From an uncultured Ruminococcus sp. (GTDB taxonomy: Bacteria > Bacillota > Clostridia > Oscillospirales > CAG-272): a stretch of DNA of 37,041 bases. The notes under the pieces were generated by a model. The model was not told the origin of the DNA and did not search any database. It saw only the letters and a list, made by a program, of their open reading frames with translations. Shown here piece by piece: positions 1 through 8,222 of the stretch. How positions within the stretch are numbered: the stretch's first letter is position 1; the number at the start of each line of letters is the position of its first letter. Made by a program: the position numbers and the translations under genes. The DNA lies in assembly GCA_902782445.1 (NCBI GenBank), contig CACZNC010000061.1, forward strand, positions 1 through 37,041, read 5' to 3'.

Positions 1-250
1 GGCAAGAACTTCAATTGGGGGGAGGACAAGGTTATACCAATTAAGTGCGGTTGAACCCTTGCACACCAATATAGCCATCCAACCTTATCAGAGTTATCGT
101 TCGTGAGCTCAATGTTACGGCTGACGTAAGCGAGAATTCCTGAAAGGGATTCTCGGGGGTGGGATGGTTGACGTCATGTTTGTATATATGGCATTCCCAC
201 CCCGTCGTTCGCATTCTACGGGGAGCGATCAAAACCCATATAGTGAGCTT
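1..250 (+). repeat. Dispersed repeat family B, copy 1 (interrupted)
   Basis: The first 115 bases match the copies at 32653-32868 and 34290-34510 closely, including the hairpin AATTGG...CCAATT and the motif CCAACCTTATCAGAG. After about position 112 the other copies have a short ACAATC/GATTGT hairpin. This copy instead has about 100 bases with two hairpins of its own (GAGAAT/ATTCTC near 131-156 and GGGGTGGGA/TCCCACCCC near 154-206). The shared sequence resumes at about 209 (TTCGCATTCTACGG) and ends near 233. The left end, with the GGCTTCTT/AAGAAGCC hairpin, would lie outside the window. No gene lies here; the nearest one is on the other strand. Confidence 0.8.
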
Positions 251-270
251 TTTGAGCGGGAATAGTACGG

Positions 271-313
271 CAAAAAAAACGGATCCCCCGGAAAGTTCTG
301 CCTCCCGGGGGAT
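271..313 (-). terminator. Intrinsic terminator of the 332-766 gene
   Basis: On the minus strand a 9-bp GC-rich stem (ATCCCCCGG with CCGGGGGAT) is followed by CCG and eight T residues. It lies 20 bases after the stop codon of the DUF2383-like gene. Confidence 0.85.
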
Positions 314-331
314 TTTCGTCGGGTCCCGCGC

Positions 332-766
332 TCAGAGATACGGCCGGAGTTCCTTTGTCAGCCGATCCTCCATCGCGATGAGCTTTTTCGCGTAATCCTT
401 CGATCTCTCGTCCGCGGCTTTGTACCGGTTCAGGTATTTGGAAAGGGACTTCACGCCCATGCCGCAGCCGTCCGTCATCAGGTCCGCGACGGTGCGGTCG
501 CCGGGGTTCATCATCAGCTCCGCCTTCGTTTTCAGCCGCGACATGACCGAAACTGCCGCGGGCGGGTCCTTTCCCCGATCCTCAAACCGGTTCAGATGAT
601 CCCGGATGTCCCCGGCCAGCGCTTCGTGCTCGTCCTTCGAGCCGGTCAGCAGTTCGCGCAGTCCGCCGCTTTTCACGTCCTTCAAGACGCCGCAGATCGC
701 TTCGATCCCCATTTTCGCCCCCGCGTCGCATTCCCGCAGGAGCCGCACCGTGTCCTGTTCAATCAT
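332..766 (-). CDS. DUF2383/ferritin-like helical bundle protein
   Basis: A 144-residue, almost wholly helical, charged protein without signal peptide or membrane segment. The pattern of long amphipathic helices, with an early Arg-Glu-Cys-Asp-Ala-Gly-Ala-Lys-Met-Gly segment and two Glu-His-Glu/Asp-His type positions in the middle, resembles the PA2169/DUF2383 proteins, which form ferritin-like four-helix bundles of unknown role. That assignment rests on overall pattern and is tentative. The ATG at 766 is preceded by AAAGGAGGC at good spacing, which fixes the start. The gene follows the solute-binding lipoprotein gene on the same strand with a gap of about 120 bases and ends at a strong terminator, so the two may share a transcript. 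Nothing in the sequence links their functions. Confidence 0.6.
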   Translation of the reverse strand: MIEQDTVRLLRECDAGAKMGIEAICGVLKDVKSGGLRELLTGSKDEHEALAGDIRDHLNRFEDRGKDPPAAVSVMSRLKTKAELMMNPGDRTVADLMTDGCGMGVKSLSKYLNRYKAADERSKDYAKKLIAMEDRLTKELRPYL

Positions 767-884
767 CGCTTCCGCCTCCTTTCAGGCCTTTTCAGGATGC
801 CCGGAATCCGCTCCGGTTATACCGTACCCGAAGGGAGGAGGAATTTAGATGCGGCGGACGCGCGTCCGGAGCCGGGGGAGAAGA

Positions 885-2417
885 TCAGCCCTGGCTGTCC
901 GCGATCATCTTGTCGACCATCTTCGCAATCGTCTTGTCGATAACCTTCTTCTGCTTCTGGATATCGGAGGCGATATCGGTGGTGTTGTTGGGGCCGTACC
1001 CCTGGAACTTGTCGCCGTAGCCGCCGAAATTGTAGATCGTCATGGGGTCGAAGATCCGGTTGTTGATGATGATGTCGAGCATTTCGCCGGATTCCTGGTC
1101 CCGGGCGTGCTTCGTCTTCAGAGAGGATTCGATGTACTCGGGGATCAGGGTGTAGTGGGATTCCGCCGCGAGGGCTTCGAGGACCATGCCGAGCTCGTCC
1201 AGCGCGTCGCCCGCCACGGTGATCGGGATGGACATGAGGCCCGTGGTGTGCTGGGAGACGAAGCTGTAATACTTTTCCTGGGACTCCTCGTATTTCGGCG
1301 TGGGCAGGATGCCGAAGTCGGTGTCGCCGTTGCGCATGTTGGTGACCTCGTCTAGGCGCATCCAGAAGAACATGCCGTGTCCGGTCTCGAAGAGCTGGGT
1401 GTAGTAGCCGTCGTCGGTGTTCGTGATCTTGTGGTGGTTCATGAACCAGGGCTGCTGCATCAGTTCCACGACCTTGACCGCCACGTCGATATCCCTTTCG
1501 GAGCCGAAGGTGAAGGCGAAGTTCCCTTCCTCGTCCTTCGAGCAGAGCAGGCCGCCGCCTCCGTGCCAGAAGGAGGTCATGACGTCGTTGGCCCCGAGGA
1601 ATCCGAAGAAGTCGTCCTCGGTCACGGTGCCGTCGCCGTTCTCGTCGCGGACCACGGCCTCGGAGATCGCGGCGATCTTGTCGATGGTCCAGGTCCCCTC
1701 CCGCACTTCCGTGTAGAGGTCCGGGATCTGGTTGTTGATCGCCTCCTGCTTGCTGAAGGCCACGGCGACGGTCGCGTCCTTGTCGTTCACGTTGATGGAG
1801 GTCGCCGCGCAGAGCAGGATCCCGGCGCAGGAAAGGGAGTCCGCGCAGTTGGAGTCCCACCAGGGCATGGAGAAGTCGATGTGGGGGACGTTCAGAAGGT
1901 TCGTGAAGTAGTTCTTCTGATACATGGCGGCCGCTTCGTAGAGACGGGGGTAGATCACGTCGTAGGTCGTGTCGCCCGCGGAGACGGCTTTCGAAACCGC
2001 GCCGTCGATATTGCCGATGGGCATTCTCTCCTGGGTGATCTTCACGTTGTAGTTGGTCTCGATGAGGGCGTTGCGGTTGTACACGGCGTCATTGATGGCT
2101 TCGCCGGTGAGGCTCTCCGCGTAGATGTCGCGGAACTGGCGCACGGTGTCGGCCCAGCTGTCGAGCTCCCAGACGACGAAATAGATCTCGTCGCCGCCGA
2201 AGTCCGCGGACTCGGGGATATTGGGCTTGAGGCGCTCTTCTTCCGCCGCCGCTTCGCCTTCCCCGTCGGAGGAGGGATCGGCCGCGTCGGGAGAGGTGAC
2301 TTCCGTGTTCGCCGCGGGGTCGTCCTTCGTGTTTTCCGCGCTCTCGGAGCATCCCGCGAGGGGCAGCACCGTCAGAACGAGCAGCAGGGCGAGCGCTTTC
2401 AGAAACAGTTTTTTCAT
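885..2417 (-). CDS. Extracellular solute-binding lipoprotein
   Basis: A 510-residue exported protein. Residues 1-22 are a lipoprotein signal ending in Leu-Pro-Leu-Ala-Gly-Cys, with Cys23 as the lipidated residue, then an acidic low-complexity linker to about residue 62. The rest has the look of family 1-type sugar-binding proteins of Clostridia. It shares a Pro-Trp-Trp-(Asp/Asn)-Ser segment and a DxNxDGxxTxDD calcium-loop-like motif (residues 258-269) with the binding protein at 12976-14493, so the two are diverged paralogues. No permease or ATPase gene of an importer lies beside either, so it is an orphan or works with a transporter elsewhere. The ligand cannot be told from the sequence; a carbohydrate is likely for the family. 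It has its own promoter at 2455-2483. Confidence 0.85.
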   Translation of the reverse strand: MKKLFLKALALLLVLTVLPLAGCSESAENTKDDPAANTEVTSPDAADPSSDGEGEAAAEEERLKPNIPESADFGGDEIYFVVWELDSWADTVRQFRDIYAESLTGEAINDAVYNRNALIETNYNVKITQERMPIGNIDGAVSKAVSAGDTTYDVIYPRLYEAAAMYQKNYFTNLLNVPHIDFSMPWWDSNCADSLSCAGILLCAATSINVNDKDATVAVAFSKQEAINNQIPDLYTEVREGTWTIDKIAAISEAVVRDENGDGTVTEDDFFGFLGANDVMTSFWHGGGGLLCSKDEEGNFAFTFGSERDIDVAVKVVELMQQPWFMNHHKITNTDDGYYTQLFETGHGMFFWMRLDEVTNMRNGDTDFGILPTPKYEESQEKYYSFVSQHTTGLMSIPITVAGDALDELGMVLEALAAESHYTLIPEYIESSLKTKHARDQESGEMLDIIINNRIFDPMTIYNFGGYGDKFQGYGPNNTTDIASDIQKQKKVIDKTIAKMVDKMIADSQG

Positions 2418-2454
2418 GCTGATGGACCGTTTTCCTTTCTATTTTTGTGCGTCC

Positions 2455-2483
2455 AGTATAGCACCGGAAGGATATTTTGTCAA
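2455..2483 (-). promoter_or_regulatory. Sigma-A-type promoter of the solute-binding protein gene
   Basis: Minus strand: TTGACA, 17-base spacer, TATACT, with a TGC just before the -10 box. It lies about 38 bases upstream of the ATG. Confidence 0.9.
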
Positions 2484-2587
2484 GTGGGAGGAGGAAATTA
2501 AGGAATGCGGTGTTGGGGGAGTGAGGAGGGGCTAGTGGTTAGTGGTTAGTAGAACCGTCCTTGCGGTCAGCGCATCGGGGGCGGGAT

Positions 2588-2835
2588 GTGCGGGATTATT
2601 GTTTTTTTGAATGGGAACGCTTCGCTGGGATGGAAGGGACGCGCGGGCGTTCAGTCGGAGAATGGGGCGATCTTCGCGGGCTGTTGCGGATTCAGACATG
2701 ACGAGCGGAACATGGCGTTTTCCTCGCGCGGTCTCTGTTCGTGCAGTCGAAACATGCTCGGAGCAAGCTCCTCGGCCTTGCGGCGGTGATTCAGGCGCGC
2801 ATTGGAAGGGGACAAAGTGCGGGCGGTCGTGATGA
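2588..2835 (+). repeat. Mosaic repeat R1 (arm type a)
   Basis: Starts with GTGCGGGATT, contains the conserved core (TTCAGACATGACGAG, CTCGCGCGGTCTC), the central hairpin GGAGC-aa-GCTCC at 2760-2771 and GATTCAGGCGCGCATT, and ends directly at a parS-like palindrome. Short open frames across it are translations of the repeat and recur in other copies; I see no gene. Bases 2527-2553 before it are a TAGTGGTTAGT simple repeat. Confidence 0.85.
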
Positions 2836-2851
2836 TGTTTCACGTGAAACA
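2836..2851. other. parS-like site 1 (perfect)
   Basis: TGTTTCACGTGAAACA, a perfect 16-bp palindrome equal to the consensus ParB/Spo0J binding site. It sits at the inner end of repeat R1. Confidence 0.85.
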
Positions 2852-2895
2852 GTTTTTCATTCAGGACGGCTGACTCCCATCGTTCCGCTTCTCGT

Positions 2896-3008
2896 TGTCA
2901 TTCTGAGGAGCCTGCGACGAAGAATCTCCGCACGTGGAGGATGGGTTGGCCTTGTAGTTGGGAGATTCTTCGCTGACAGCACGACTGCGTCGGTGCGTCA
3001 GAATGACA
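2896..3008. repeat. Foldback element copy 1
   Basis: A 113-bp element bounded by TGTCATTCTGA and its exact inverse TCAGAATGACA, with a second inner inverted pair (GAAGAATCTCC / GGAGATTCTTC). The right arm carries an extra segment with ACGACTGCGTCGG, a motif also found inside R8, R9 and R12. It lies between two parS-like sites. The second copy, at 12404-12497, is in reverse orientation and includes the same flanks. Confidence 0.85.
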
Positions 3009-3060
3009 TAGTAAAGGCGAAATGGGACGTGCGGCGGCCTGTCCGACGAAGAAGCAGGAG

Positions 3061-3076
3061 CGTTCCACGCGAATCA
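3061..3076. other. Decayed parS-like site
   Basis: CGTTCCACGCGAATCA matches 13 of 16 bases of the Bacillus-type parS TGTTCCACGTGAAACA. It is at the position equivalent to the better preserved site at 12336-12351 in the reversed copy of the same composite, which supports common descent. Confidence 0.45.
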
Positions 3077-3093
3077 TTGGCAGAAAAAGGAAT

Positions 3094-3109
3094 CGTTTCA
3101 CGTGAAACA
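3094..3109. other. parS-like site 2
   Basis: CGTTTCACGTGAAACA, one mismatch (first base) from the perfect palindrome. It marks the inner end of repeat R2. Confidence 0.8.
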
Positions 3110-3406
3110 TTACCCCAAACCCCTTGTCTTTCTTGATCCGCGCGAGGACAGACGATCAGATCCGGAATCCCGAAACCGCGACAACGCCGAATGCGCGCCT
3201 GAATCTCCGGCGGAGCCCGCAGGACTTGTCCTGCGCACGGGTTCAGCTGCACGTCGGAGACCGCGCGAGGTTGGCTTCATGTTCAGTCCCGTCATGTCTG
3301 AATCCTTCAAAACGCGCGAGGAGAGTGAACCGGTTTTCGATACAAGTCCGCGCGTCTCCCGAATCCCAGCGAAGCGCTCCCATCTAAAAAACTAAAATCC
3401 CACACT
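3110..3406 (-). repeat. Mosaic repeat R2 (arm type b)
   Basis: Same family as R1 but inverted, facing R1 across the foldback element. Arm b has the segment CGACAACGCCGAATGCGCGC and CTTTCTTGATCCGCGCG between the core and the parS-like site. The central hairpin is GCAGGACTTGTCCTGC (3219-3234). The distal end reads AATCCCACAC and is followed by a duplicated CACGTCACCCCGRA motif up to about 3450. Confidence 0.85.
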
Positions 3407-3487
3407 GTACGTCACCCCGGAACAAACAGCACGTCACCCCGAACCAGACAGCGCATCCCCCAAAAGCGAAACGCAGACAAAAACCTT

Positions 3488-5527
3488 TCACCGGTCCTCG
3501 ATGGAAAGCTGATACGCCCCCCGGGCCCAGAGGATCCATTTCGACCGGTCGAGGGGATTCACTCCCCTCCGCGGATTGACGTGCTCCAGCCCGTCGCGGC
3601 ATTCCCGGTAGCCGTAAAACGACGGCGCGAGAGTCGCGCGGCCCGAGGACCAGGAGGCCAGCTTCACCGGGAAATCCATCGACGTCGCCACCGGCACCAC
3701 CGCCTCGATCACCGCCGTGTCCCCGAAGAAGAGCGGCGCGTCGTATTCCCCCTGCATCCGCATGATCTCCCCCGTGATCTTCCCCGAGAGCGAGGAGTCC
3801 GCCGTGATCCGCATTTTGAGGAGCGGTTCCAGGATCGTGGATCCCAGATCCTTCAGGCCGTTCATGAACGCCATCGGGGTGCAGACGAAGAAATCCAGCG
3901 GGTGGGTGTGGATCGTGTGGTGCTGGCCGCCGACGAGGGTACAGCGGAAATCCGTCACCTCCCAGCCGTAGAGCCCCTGTTCGAGACAGGAATAAAACGA
4001 CGTGCGGATGTGGGTCTGATACCGGTAGAAGCACTGATTCGAGGGCAGCTTCCCGTGATAGGACACGCCGTACCCCCGGGGCATGGGCTCGAATTTGAAC
4101 TGCACCACCGCCCAGCAGGGTTTCGGCATGGTGTAGTCGGCATAGGCGAATCCGGCGCGGGAGGGGGTCTCCTTGTAGATCACCGTCGGCGGGGAGAAGG
4201 ACGCCGCCATGCCGTACCGCTCCCGCAGCAGGGAGTCGAGGACTTCCAGCTGGATCCGCCCCGTCGTCGAGATCGTGATCTCCCGCTGGCCGTTCTCCCA
4301 TTTCGCGTCGATGTAGGGCTCCTCCTCCGTCAGTTCCGCAAGGGCGGCGGCGAGGGGAGGGACCTTTTCGGCGTCCCCGTCCGCGGGGGTGACCCGGACC
4401 CGCAGAAAGGGCGTCGTCAGCCGGTAGGCCTCGGAGAGCTCGAGGGATCCGACGAACTGCCCGGCCTTGGCGGAGGGAAGACCGCAGAGCGCGGCGATGT
4501 CCCCGCCTTCCACCGATCCCGCGTCGGCGTAGCGGCCTCCCGTGAATTTGCGGATCTGCGTCACCTTTTCGGAGACCGGCGGAGCCTCTTCCAGCGCCAC
4601 CGCGTCGTCCTCCTCGCCGTCCGGGTTCTGCCTTCTCGGATCCGCGGGCTTGACGAGGGTGACTTCGTCGCGGTTTTCGATCTTCCCGCCGAAGAGCCGG
4701 ATGTGGGAGATCTTGCCCATCTGCCGGTCATGCTCGATCTTGAAGATGATCCCCGAAAGGCCCTCCGACGCCCTGCGCGCCGCGGTCGGAAGATAAGCCG
4801 TCATGAACCCGAGCAGTTCCTTCACCCCGGCCCCGAATTTCGCCGCCCCCATGAGCACGGGCGTGACGCGGCAGGAGGAGACGGCCTCCCGGAGCATCCC
4901 TTCGGCTTTTTCATGGGGAAGAGCTTCGTCCGAGAGAAAGAGATCCGCGGCTTCGTCGTCTATCTCCGCGAGGGCCTCCGTCACGGCGGAATCGAATTCC
5001 CGGCCTTCGAGGAGGGAGACGGAGGCCGCATCGAAGCCCAGGTTTTCCGCGCGGCAGAGGGGGAGGAGGATCTGATCCGTCACCCGTCCGAGGTCGGTCG
5101 TCACGCCCCGGGGATCCGCCCCCGCCCTGTCGATCTTGTTCAAAAAGATCAGCCGGGGAAGCCGGGCCCGGTCCAGCGCGCGGAGGATGTTTTCGGTGTG
5201 GGCCCGGACGCCTTCCACCGCGGAGACCACCAGCACGGCGAAATCCAGGGCGGCGAGGGAACGCTCCACCTCCCCGGCGAAATCCACGTGCCCGGGCGTG
5301 TCGATCAGGTTGACCGTCACCCCGTTCCAGGTCCCGGAGGCGGTGGAGGTACGGACGGAGATCCCCCGCTCCCGCTCCACGGAGAGGCTGTCGGTGGCGG
5401 CAGTCCCCTCGTCCACGGATCCGGGACGGCGCACCGCTCCCATGAGATAGAGCATCTGCTCCGTCAGGGTCGTCTTCCCCGCGTCCACGTGGGCGAGGAT
5501 CCCGATGTTCTGAAACGTCTTCGGCAT
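3488..5527 (-). CDS. TetM/EF-G-like ribosome-associated GTPase
   Basis: A 679-residue translational GTPase. G1 is AHVDAGKTT (12-20), G3 DTPGHVDF (76-83), G4 NKID (130-133); the elongation-factor II-V domains follow. By family it binds the ribosome and hydrolyses GTP. The architecture is that of the ribosomal-protection proteins TetM/TetO/TetW, which are about 640 residues, rather than EF-G (about 690 but with a different C-terminus). The C-terminal end has Asn-Pro-Leu-Asp-Arg-x-Lys-Trp-Ile-Leu, and I do not see the Tyr-Ser-Pro-Val-Ser tip known from TetM/TetO, so it may be a housekeeping paralogue and not a resistance determinant. AAAGGA lies seven bases before the ATG. It stands alone with its own promoter and is bracketed by repeats on both sides. 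Confidence 0.85.
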   Translation of the reverse strand: MPKTFQNIGILAHVDAGKTTLTEQMLYLMGAVRRPGSVDEGTAATDSLSVERERGISVRTSTASGTWNGVTVNLIDTPGHVDFAGEVERSLAALDFAVLVVSAVEGVRAHTENILRALDRARLPRLIFLNKIDRAGADPRGVTTDLGRVTDQILLPLCRAENLGFDAASVSLLEGREFDSAVTEALAEIDDEAADLFLSDEALPHEKAEGMLREAVSSCRVTPVLMGAAKFGAGVKELLGFMTAYLPTAARRASEGLSGIIFKIEHDRQMGKISHIRLFGGKIENRDEVTLVKPADPRRQNPDGEEDDAVALEEAPPVSEKVTQIRKFTGGRYADAGSVEGGDIAALCGLPSAKAGQFVGSLELSEAYRLTTPFLRVRVTPADGDAEKVPPLAAALAELTEEEPYIDAKWENGQREITISTTGRIQLEVLDSLLRERYGMAASFSPPTVIYKETPSRAGFAYADYTMPKPCWAVVQFKFEPMPRGYGVSYHGKLPSNQCFYRYQTHIRTSFYSCLEQGLYGWEVTDFRCTLVGGQHHTIHTHPLDFFVCTPMAFMNGLKDLGSTILEPLLKMRITADSSLSGKITGEIMRMQGEYDAPLFFGDTAVIEAVVPVATSMDFPVKLASWSSGRATLAPSFYGYRECRDGLEHVNPRRGVNPLDRSKWILWARGAYQLSIEDR

Positions 5528-5557
5528 AAGCGCATCCTTTCAGGCCCGTTTTGATTG

Positions 5558-5586
5558 ATTATACACCAGAGCGGGAAAAACGTCAA
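5558..5586 (-). promoter_or_regulatory. Promoter of the TetM-like gene
   Basis: Minus strand: TTGACG, 17 bases, TATAAT, about 30 bases before the start codon. No leader peptide or attenuator of the tet(M) type is visible. Confidence 0.88.
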
Positions 5587-5675
5587 GTTTTAGTTGTTAG
5601 TGGGAAGGGGGTAGTGGTTAGTAGAGTTAGGAGTGAGGAGTGGACGAGGATGAGGAATTGTCTGTATCGGGGGAT

Positions 5676-5970
5676 GTGCGGTGCGGGATTTTGGGTTGGA
5701 TTTTTTGGAAAAGGAGTCGGCATTGGGCGCGCGGGATTGGATCGAAAACCGGTTCACTCTCTTCGCGCGTTTGAACAAATTCAGACATGACGAGCAGAAC
5801 ATGGCGTTTTCCTCGCGCGGTCTGTGTTCGTGCAACTGAAACATGCGCAGACAAGTCTGCGGGCTTCGCCGGAAATTCAGTCGCGCAATCGGCGTTGTCG
5901 CGTTTTTGTGTATCGGGATCTGAAGGTCTAACCCCGCGCAGGTGAAGAACAGCAAGGCTTTTGGGCCCAT
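5676..5970 (+). repeat. Mosaic repeat R3 (arm type b)
   Basis: Uses the alternative distal module (GTGCGGGATTTTGGGTTG, then AAAAGGAGTCGGC) also seen in R5, R12 and R13. The central hairpin is GCAGACAAGTCTGC (5847-5860). It reads into the parS-like site at 5971. It is preceded by TAGTTGTTAGTGG-type simple sequence at 5587-5630. Confidence 0.85.
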
Positions 5971-5986
5971 TGTTTCACGTGAAACA
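5971..5986. other. parS-like site 3 (perfect)
   Basis: TGTTTCACGTGAAACA, at the meeting point of inverted repeats R3 and R4, which share this single site. Confidence 0.87.
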
Positions 5987-6036
5987 AAACCGTCAGGGAA
6001 GAACTGGGGAGTTCCGCTCCGACGGTTTTCGGTTTT
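5986..6036. terminator. Terminator-like hairpin beside parS-like site 3
   Basis: AAAACCGTC (5986-5994) pairs with GACGGTTTT (6021-6029) and an inner GGAA/TTCC pair, with T-rich sequence on both strands. It belongs to arm type c of the repeat; the same hairpin, with variations, stands beside the sites at 17919, 24551 and 31634. No gene ends directly next to it. Confidence 0.65.
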
Positions 6037-6349
6037 TCCGGTTCGGTCTGCATGTCTGTCTGAATCTCAAACCGTGCGCGAGGACGGAGAAACAATTTCA
6101 GCTTCAAACCGCGCGTCCTGTGCCCAATGAGCGCCTGAAATGCCGGCGGAGCCCGCAGAACTTGTTCTGCGCACGGGTTCAGCTGCACGCCGAAGACCGC
6201 GCGGGGTTGGCTCCATGTTCCGGCTCGTCCGATTTGCAATCTGCAAAAGCGCGCGAAGAGGGGAAAGCGGTTTTTGATTTATACCCGCGCGTCTCCCGAA
6301 TCCCAGCGAAGCGCTCCCATATAAAAACCCGATAATCCCGTGCCGCACG
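5987..6349 (-). repeat. Mosaic repeat R4 (arm type c)
   Basis: Inverted partner of R3. It holds the CCGTCAG hairpin, the core, the central hairpin GCAGAACTTGTTCTGC (6155-6170) and the distal end AATCCCGTGCCGCAC. The distal motif CCGCACGTCATCCGG is duplicated at 6343-6361 and 6386-6404. No gene is seen between 5528 and 6413. Confidence 0.85.
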
Positions 6350-6413
6350 TCATCCGGAAACGCAGGCACGTGATTCAGAGACCCGCCGCACGTCATCCGG
6401 AAACACGCGCACC

Positions 6414-8222
6414 TTACCCCACAAACTGGGCGCTGTGGAGGCTGTAATAAAATCCCTTCTCCTCCATCAGACTGTCGTGGGTGCCGTGCTCGATCACGCG
6501 TCCGTCTTTCAGAACGAAGATCACGTCGGCGGAGCGCACGGTCGACAGGCGGTGGGCGATCACGAAGGACGTGCGGTGCGCCATCAGGTCCCCCATCGCC
6601 TTCTGGATCCGCATCTCCGTCATGCTGTCCACGTTCGAGGTCGCCTCGTCGAGGATCAGCACCGGCGCGTCGGAGATCATGGCCCGGGCGATCGTCAAAA
6701 GCTGCTTCTGCCCCTTCGAAATGTTCACGCCCTCGTCGGTGAGCCGGGTGTCGTATCCCTCCGGCAGGCCGCGGATGAAGGAGTCGATCCCCGCCGCCTT
6801 CGCCGCTTCCTCGATTTCCTCCCGGGTGACCTCGTGCCGCGCTCCGTAGGCGATGTTCTCGGCGATGGTCCCGGAGAAGAGCCACGTGTCCTGGAGCACC
6901 ATCGTGTAGCTCTGCCGGACCGAGGCCCGCGCCGCTTCCCGGATGTCCCGCCCTTCGAGCTTCACTTCCCCGCTGTCCGGGTCGTTGAAGCGCATGAGGA
7001 GATTGATGATCGTGGTCTTCCCCGCTCCCGTGGGTCCGACGATGGCCGCCGTCATGCCGGGCTTCACGCAGAGGGAGAGATCGTGCAGGACCTCCCGCTC
7101 CGGGGTGTAGCCGAAATTCACATGGCAGACGTCCTCCTGTCCGAGGACTTCCGCGTCCTTCCCGTAGACGAGGGCCCCCGGGACGTCCGGGATCTCCTCC
7201 TCCTCGTCCAGCAGGCGGAAGACCCGCTCGGCCGCCGCAGCCGCGGACTGGAGCTCGTTGATGATGTTCGCCGCCTCGTTGATCGGGCCGCTGAACTTGC
7301 GGGAATAGAGCACGAAGGAGGAGACGTCCCCGATGGAGATCCCCCCCGCCAGATAGAGCAGGGAGCCGAAGACCGACACCAGGGTCAGGCTGATGTTGTT
7401 GATGAAATTGACGGTGGGACCCACCATCGTGCCGTAGTAGTCCGCGTTGAAATAGGCGTCCGCCGCGCTCTTGTTCTTCCCGGCGAAGCGGGCGGTCATG
7501 GCGGGCTCCGCGGAATAGGCGCGCACGGTCTTCTGTCCCGAGAGGCATTCCTCCGCGTAGCCGTTCAGCTCGCCGAGCTTTCCCGAACGCGCCCGGAACA
7601 GGGGCCGGAACCGGTTCGCCATCATGGTGGTCGTCACCATCGAGAGCGGGACCGTCACGGCGAAGATCAGGCAGAGCCGCGGGGAGATCGAGAGCATCAT
7701 GACGAGAGCCCCGGACACCGTCACGACGGAGGACGCGATCTGCACGAGGTCCGTCGACAGGGTGGCGTTGATGGTGTCGATGTCGTAGGAGATCCGGGAG
7801 ATGATGTCCCCGGTCTGGACCCGGTGGAAATAGTCCACCTTCATCCGCATGAGCTTTGCGAAGATGTCCTCCCGCATCTTCTTCACGATGCCGCGGGAGA
7901 GGTTCACCATCACGAGCTGGAGCAGGTAGCCGAGGACGGAGGAGGCCGCGTAGCAGACGAGCATCAGGACGGAACAGCGGATCACGGCGGAGAAATCCGT
8001 CCCCCCTACCCGGATGCCGATGGCGTCGATGGCCTGCCCGGAGAGCTTCGGCCCCACCAGAGCGAGCAGATTCGAGAGAACGGACAGGGCGAGGGCGCAG
8101 AGATACCCCCACCGGAAGCGGAACATGTATTTCCCGAGGCGCAGGAGCACCTTGAGCCGCTTTTTCGGCATGTTGCCGACGACGGTATCCTCGGGCCGCG
8201 TGGCTTTCGGACCTCTATTCAA
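6414..8222 (-). CDS. ABC exporter half-transporter, canonical Walker B subunit
   Basis: About 602 residues: a six-helix membrane domain (about 35-320) and an ATPase domain. Walker A GPTGAGKTT (396-404), signature ISKGQ (501-505) in place of LSGGQ, Walker B with catalytic Glu in LDEATSNVD (524-532). With the gene just upstream it should form a heterodimeric exporter of the LmrCD/TM287-288 type; the substrate is unknown. Start choice: a GTG at 8231 has GGAG directly touching it, whereas the TTG at 8222 has GGGAGG eight bases upstream, so I prefer TTG. This overlaps the stop of the upstream gene by eight bases, indicating translational coupling. Confidence 0.88.
   Translation of the reverse strand: MNRGPKATRPEDTVVGNMPKKRLKVLLRLGKYMFRFRWGYLCALALSVLSNLLALVGPKLSGQAIDAIGIRVGGTDFSAVIRCSVLMLVCYAASSVLGYLLQLVMVNLSRGIVKKMREDIFAKLMRMKVDYFHRVQTGDIISRISYDIDTINATLSTDLVQIASSVVTVSGALVMMLSISPRLCLIFAVTVPLSMVTTTMMANRFRPLFRARSGKLGELNGYAEECLSGQKTVRAYSAEPAMTARFAGKNKSAADAYFNADYYGTMVGPTVNFINNISLTLVSVFGSLLYLAGGISIGDVSSFVLYSRKFSGPINEAANIINELQSAAAAAERVFRLLDEEEEIPDVPGALVYGKDAEVLGQEDVCHVNFGYTPEREVLHDLSLCVKPGMTAAIVGPTGAGKTTIINLLMRFNDPDSGEVKLEGRDIREAARASVRQSYTMVLQDTWLFSGTIAENIAYGARHEVTREEIEEAAKAAGIDSFIRGLPEGYDTRLTDEGVNISKGQKQLLTIARAMISDAPVLILDEATSNVDSMTEMRIQKAMGDLMAHRTSFVIAHRLSTVRSADVIFVLKDGRVIEHGTHDSLMEEKGFYYSLHSAQFVG

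Noticed and set aside
2532..3395. Small open frames in repeats R1 and R2 (and the like in other copies)
   Set aside because: Related peptides appear in many copies and on both strands simply because the DNA is repeated; there are no ribosome binding sites and frames are not kept.
3581..5554. 657-codon frame opposite the TetM-like gene, and similar long frames opposite other genes
   Set aside because: Codon composition (Arg, Gly, His, Asp rich) and complete overlap with well recognised genes show that they are antisense shadows.
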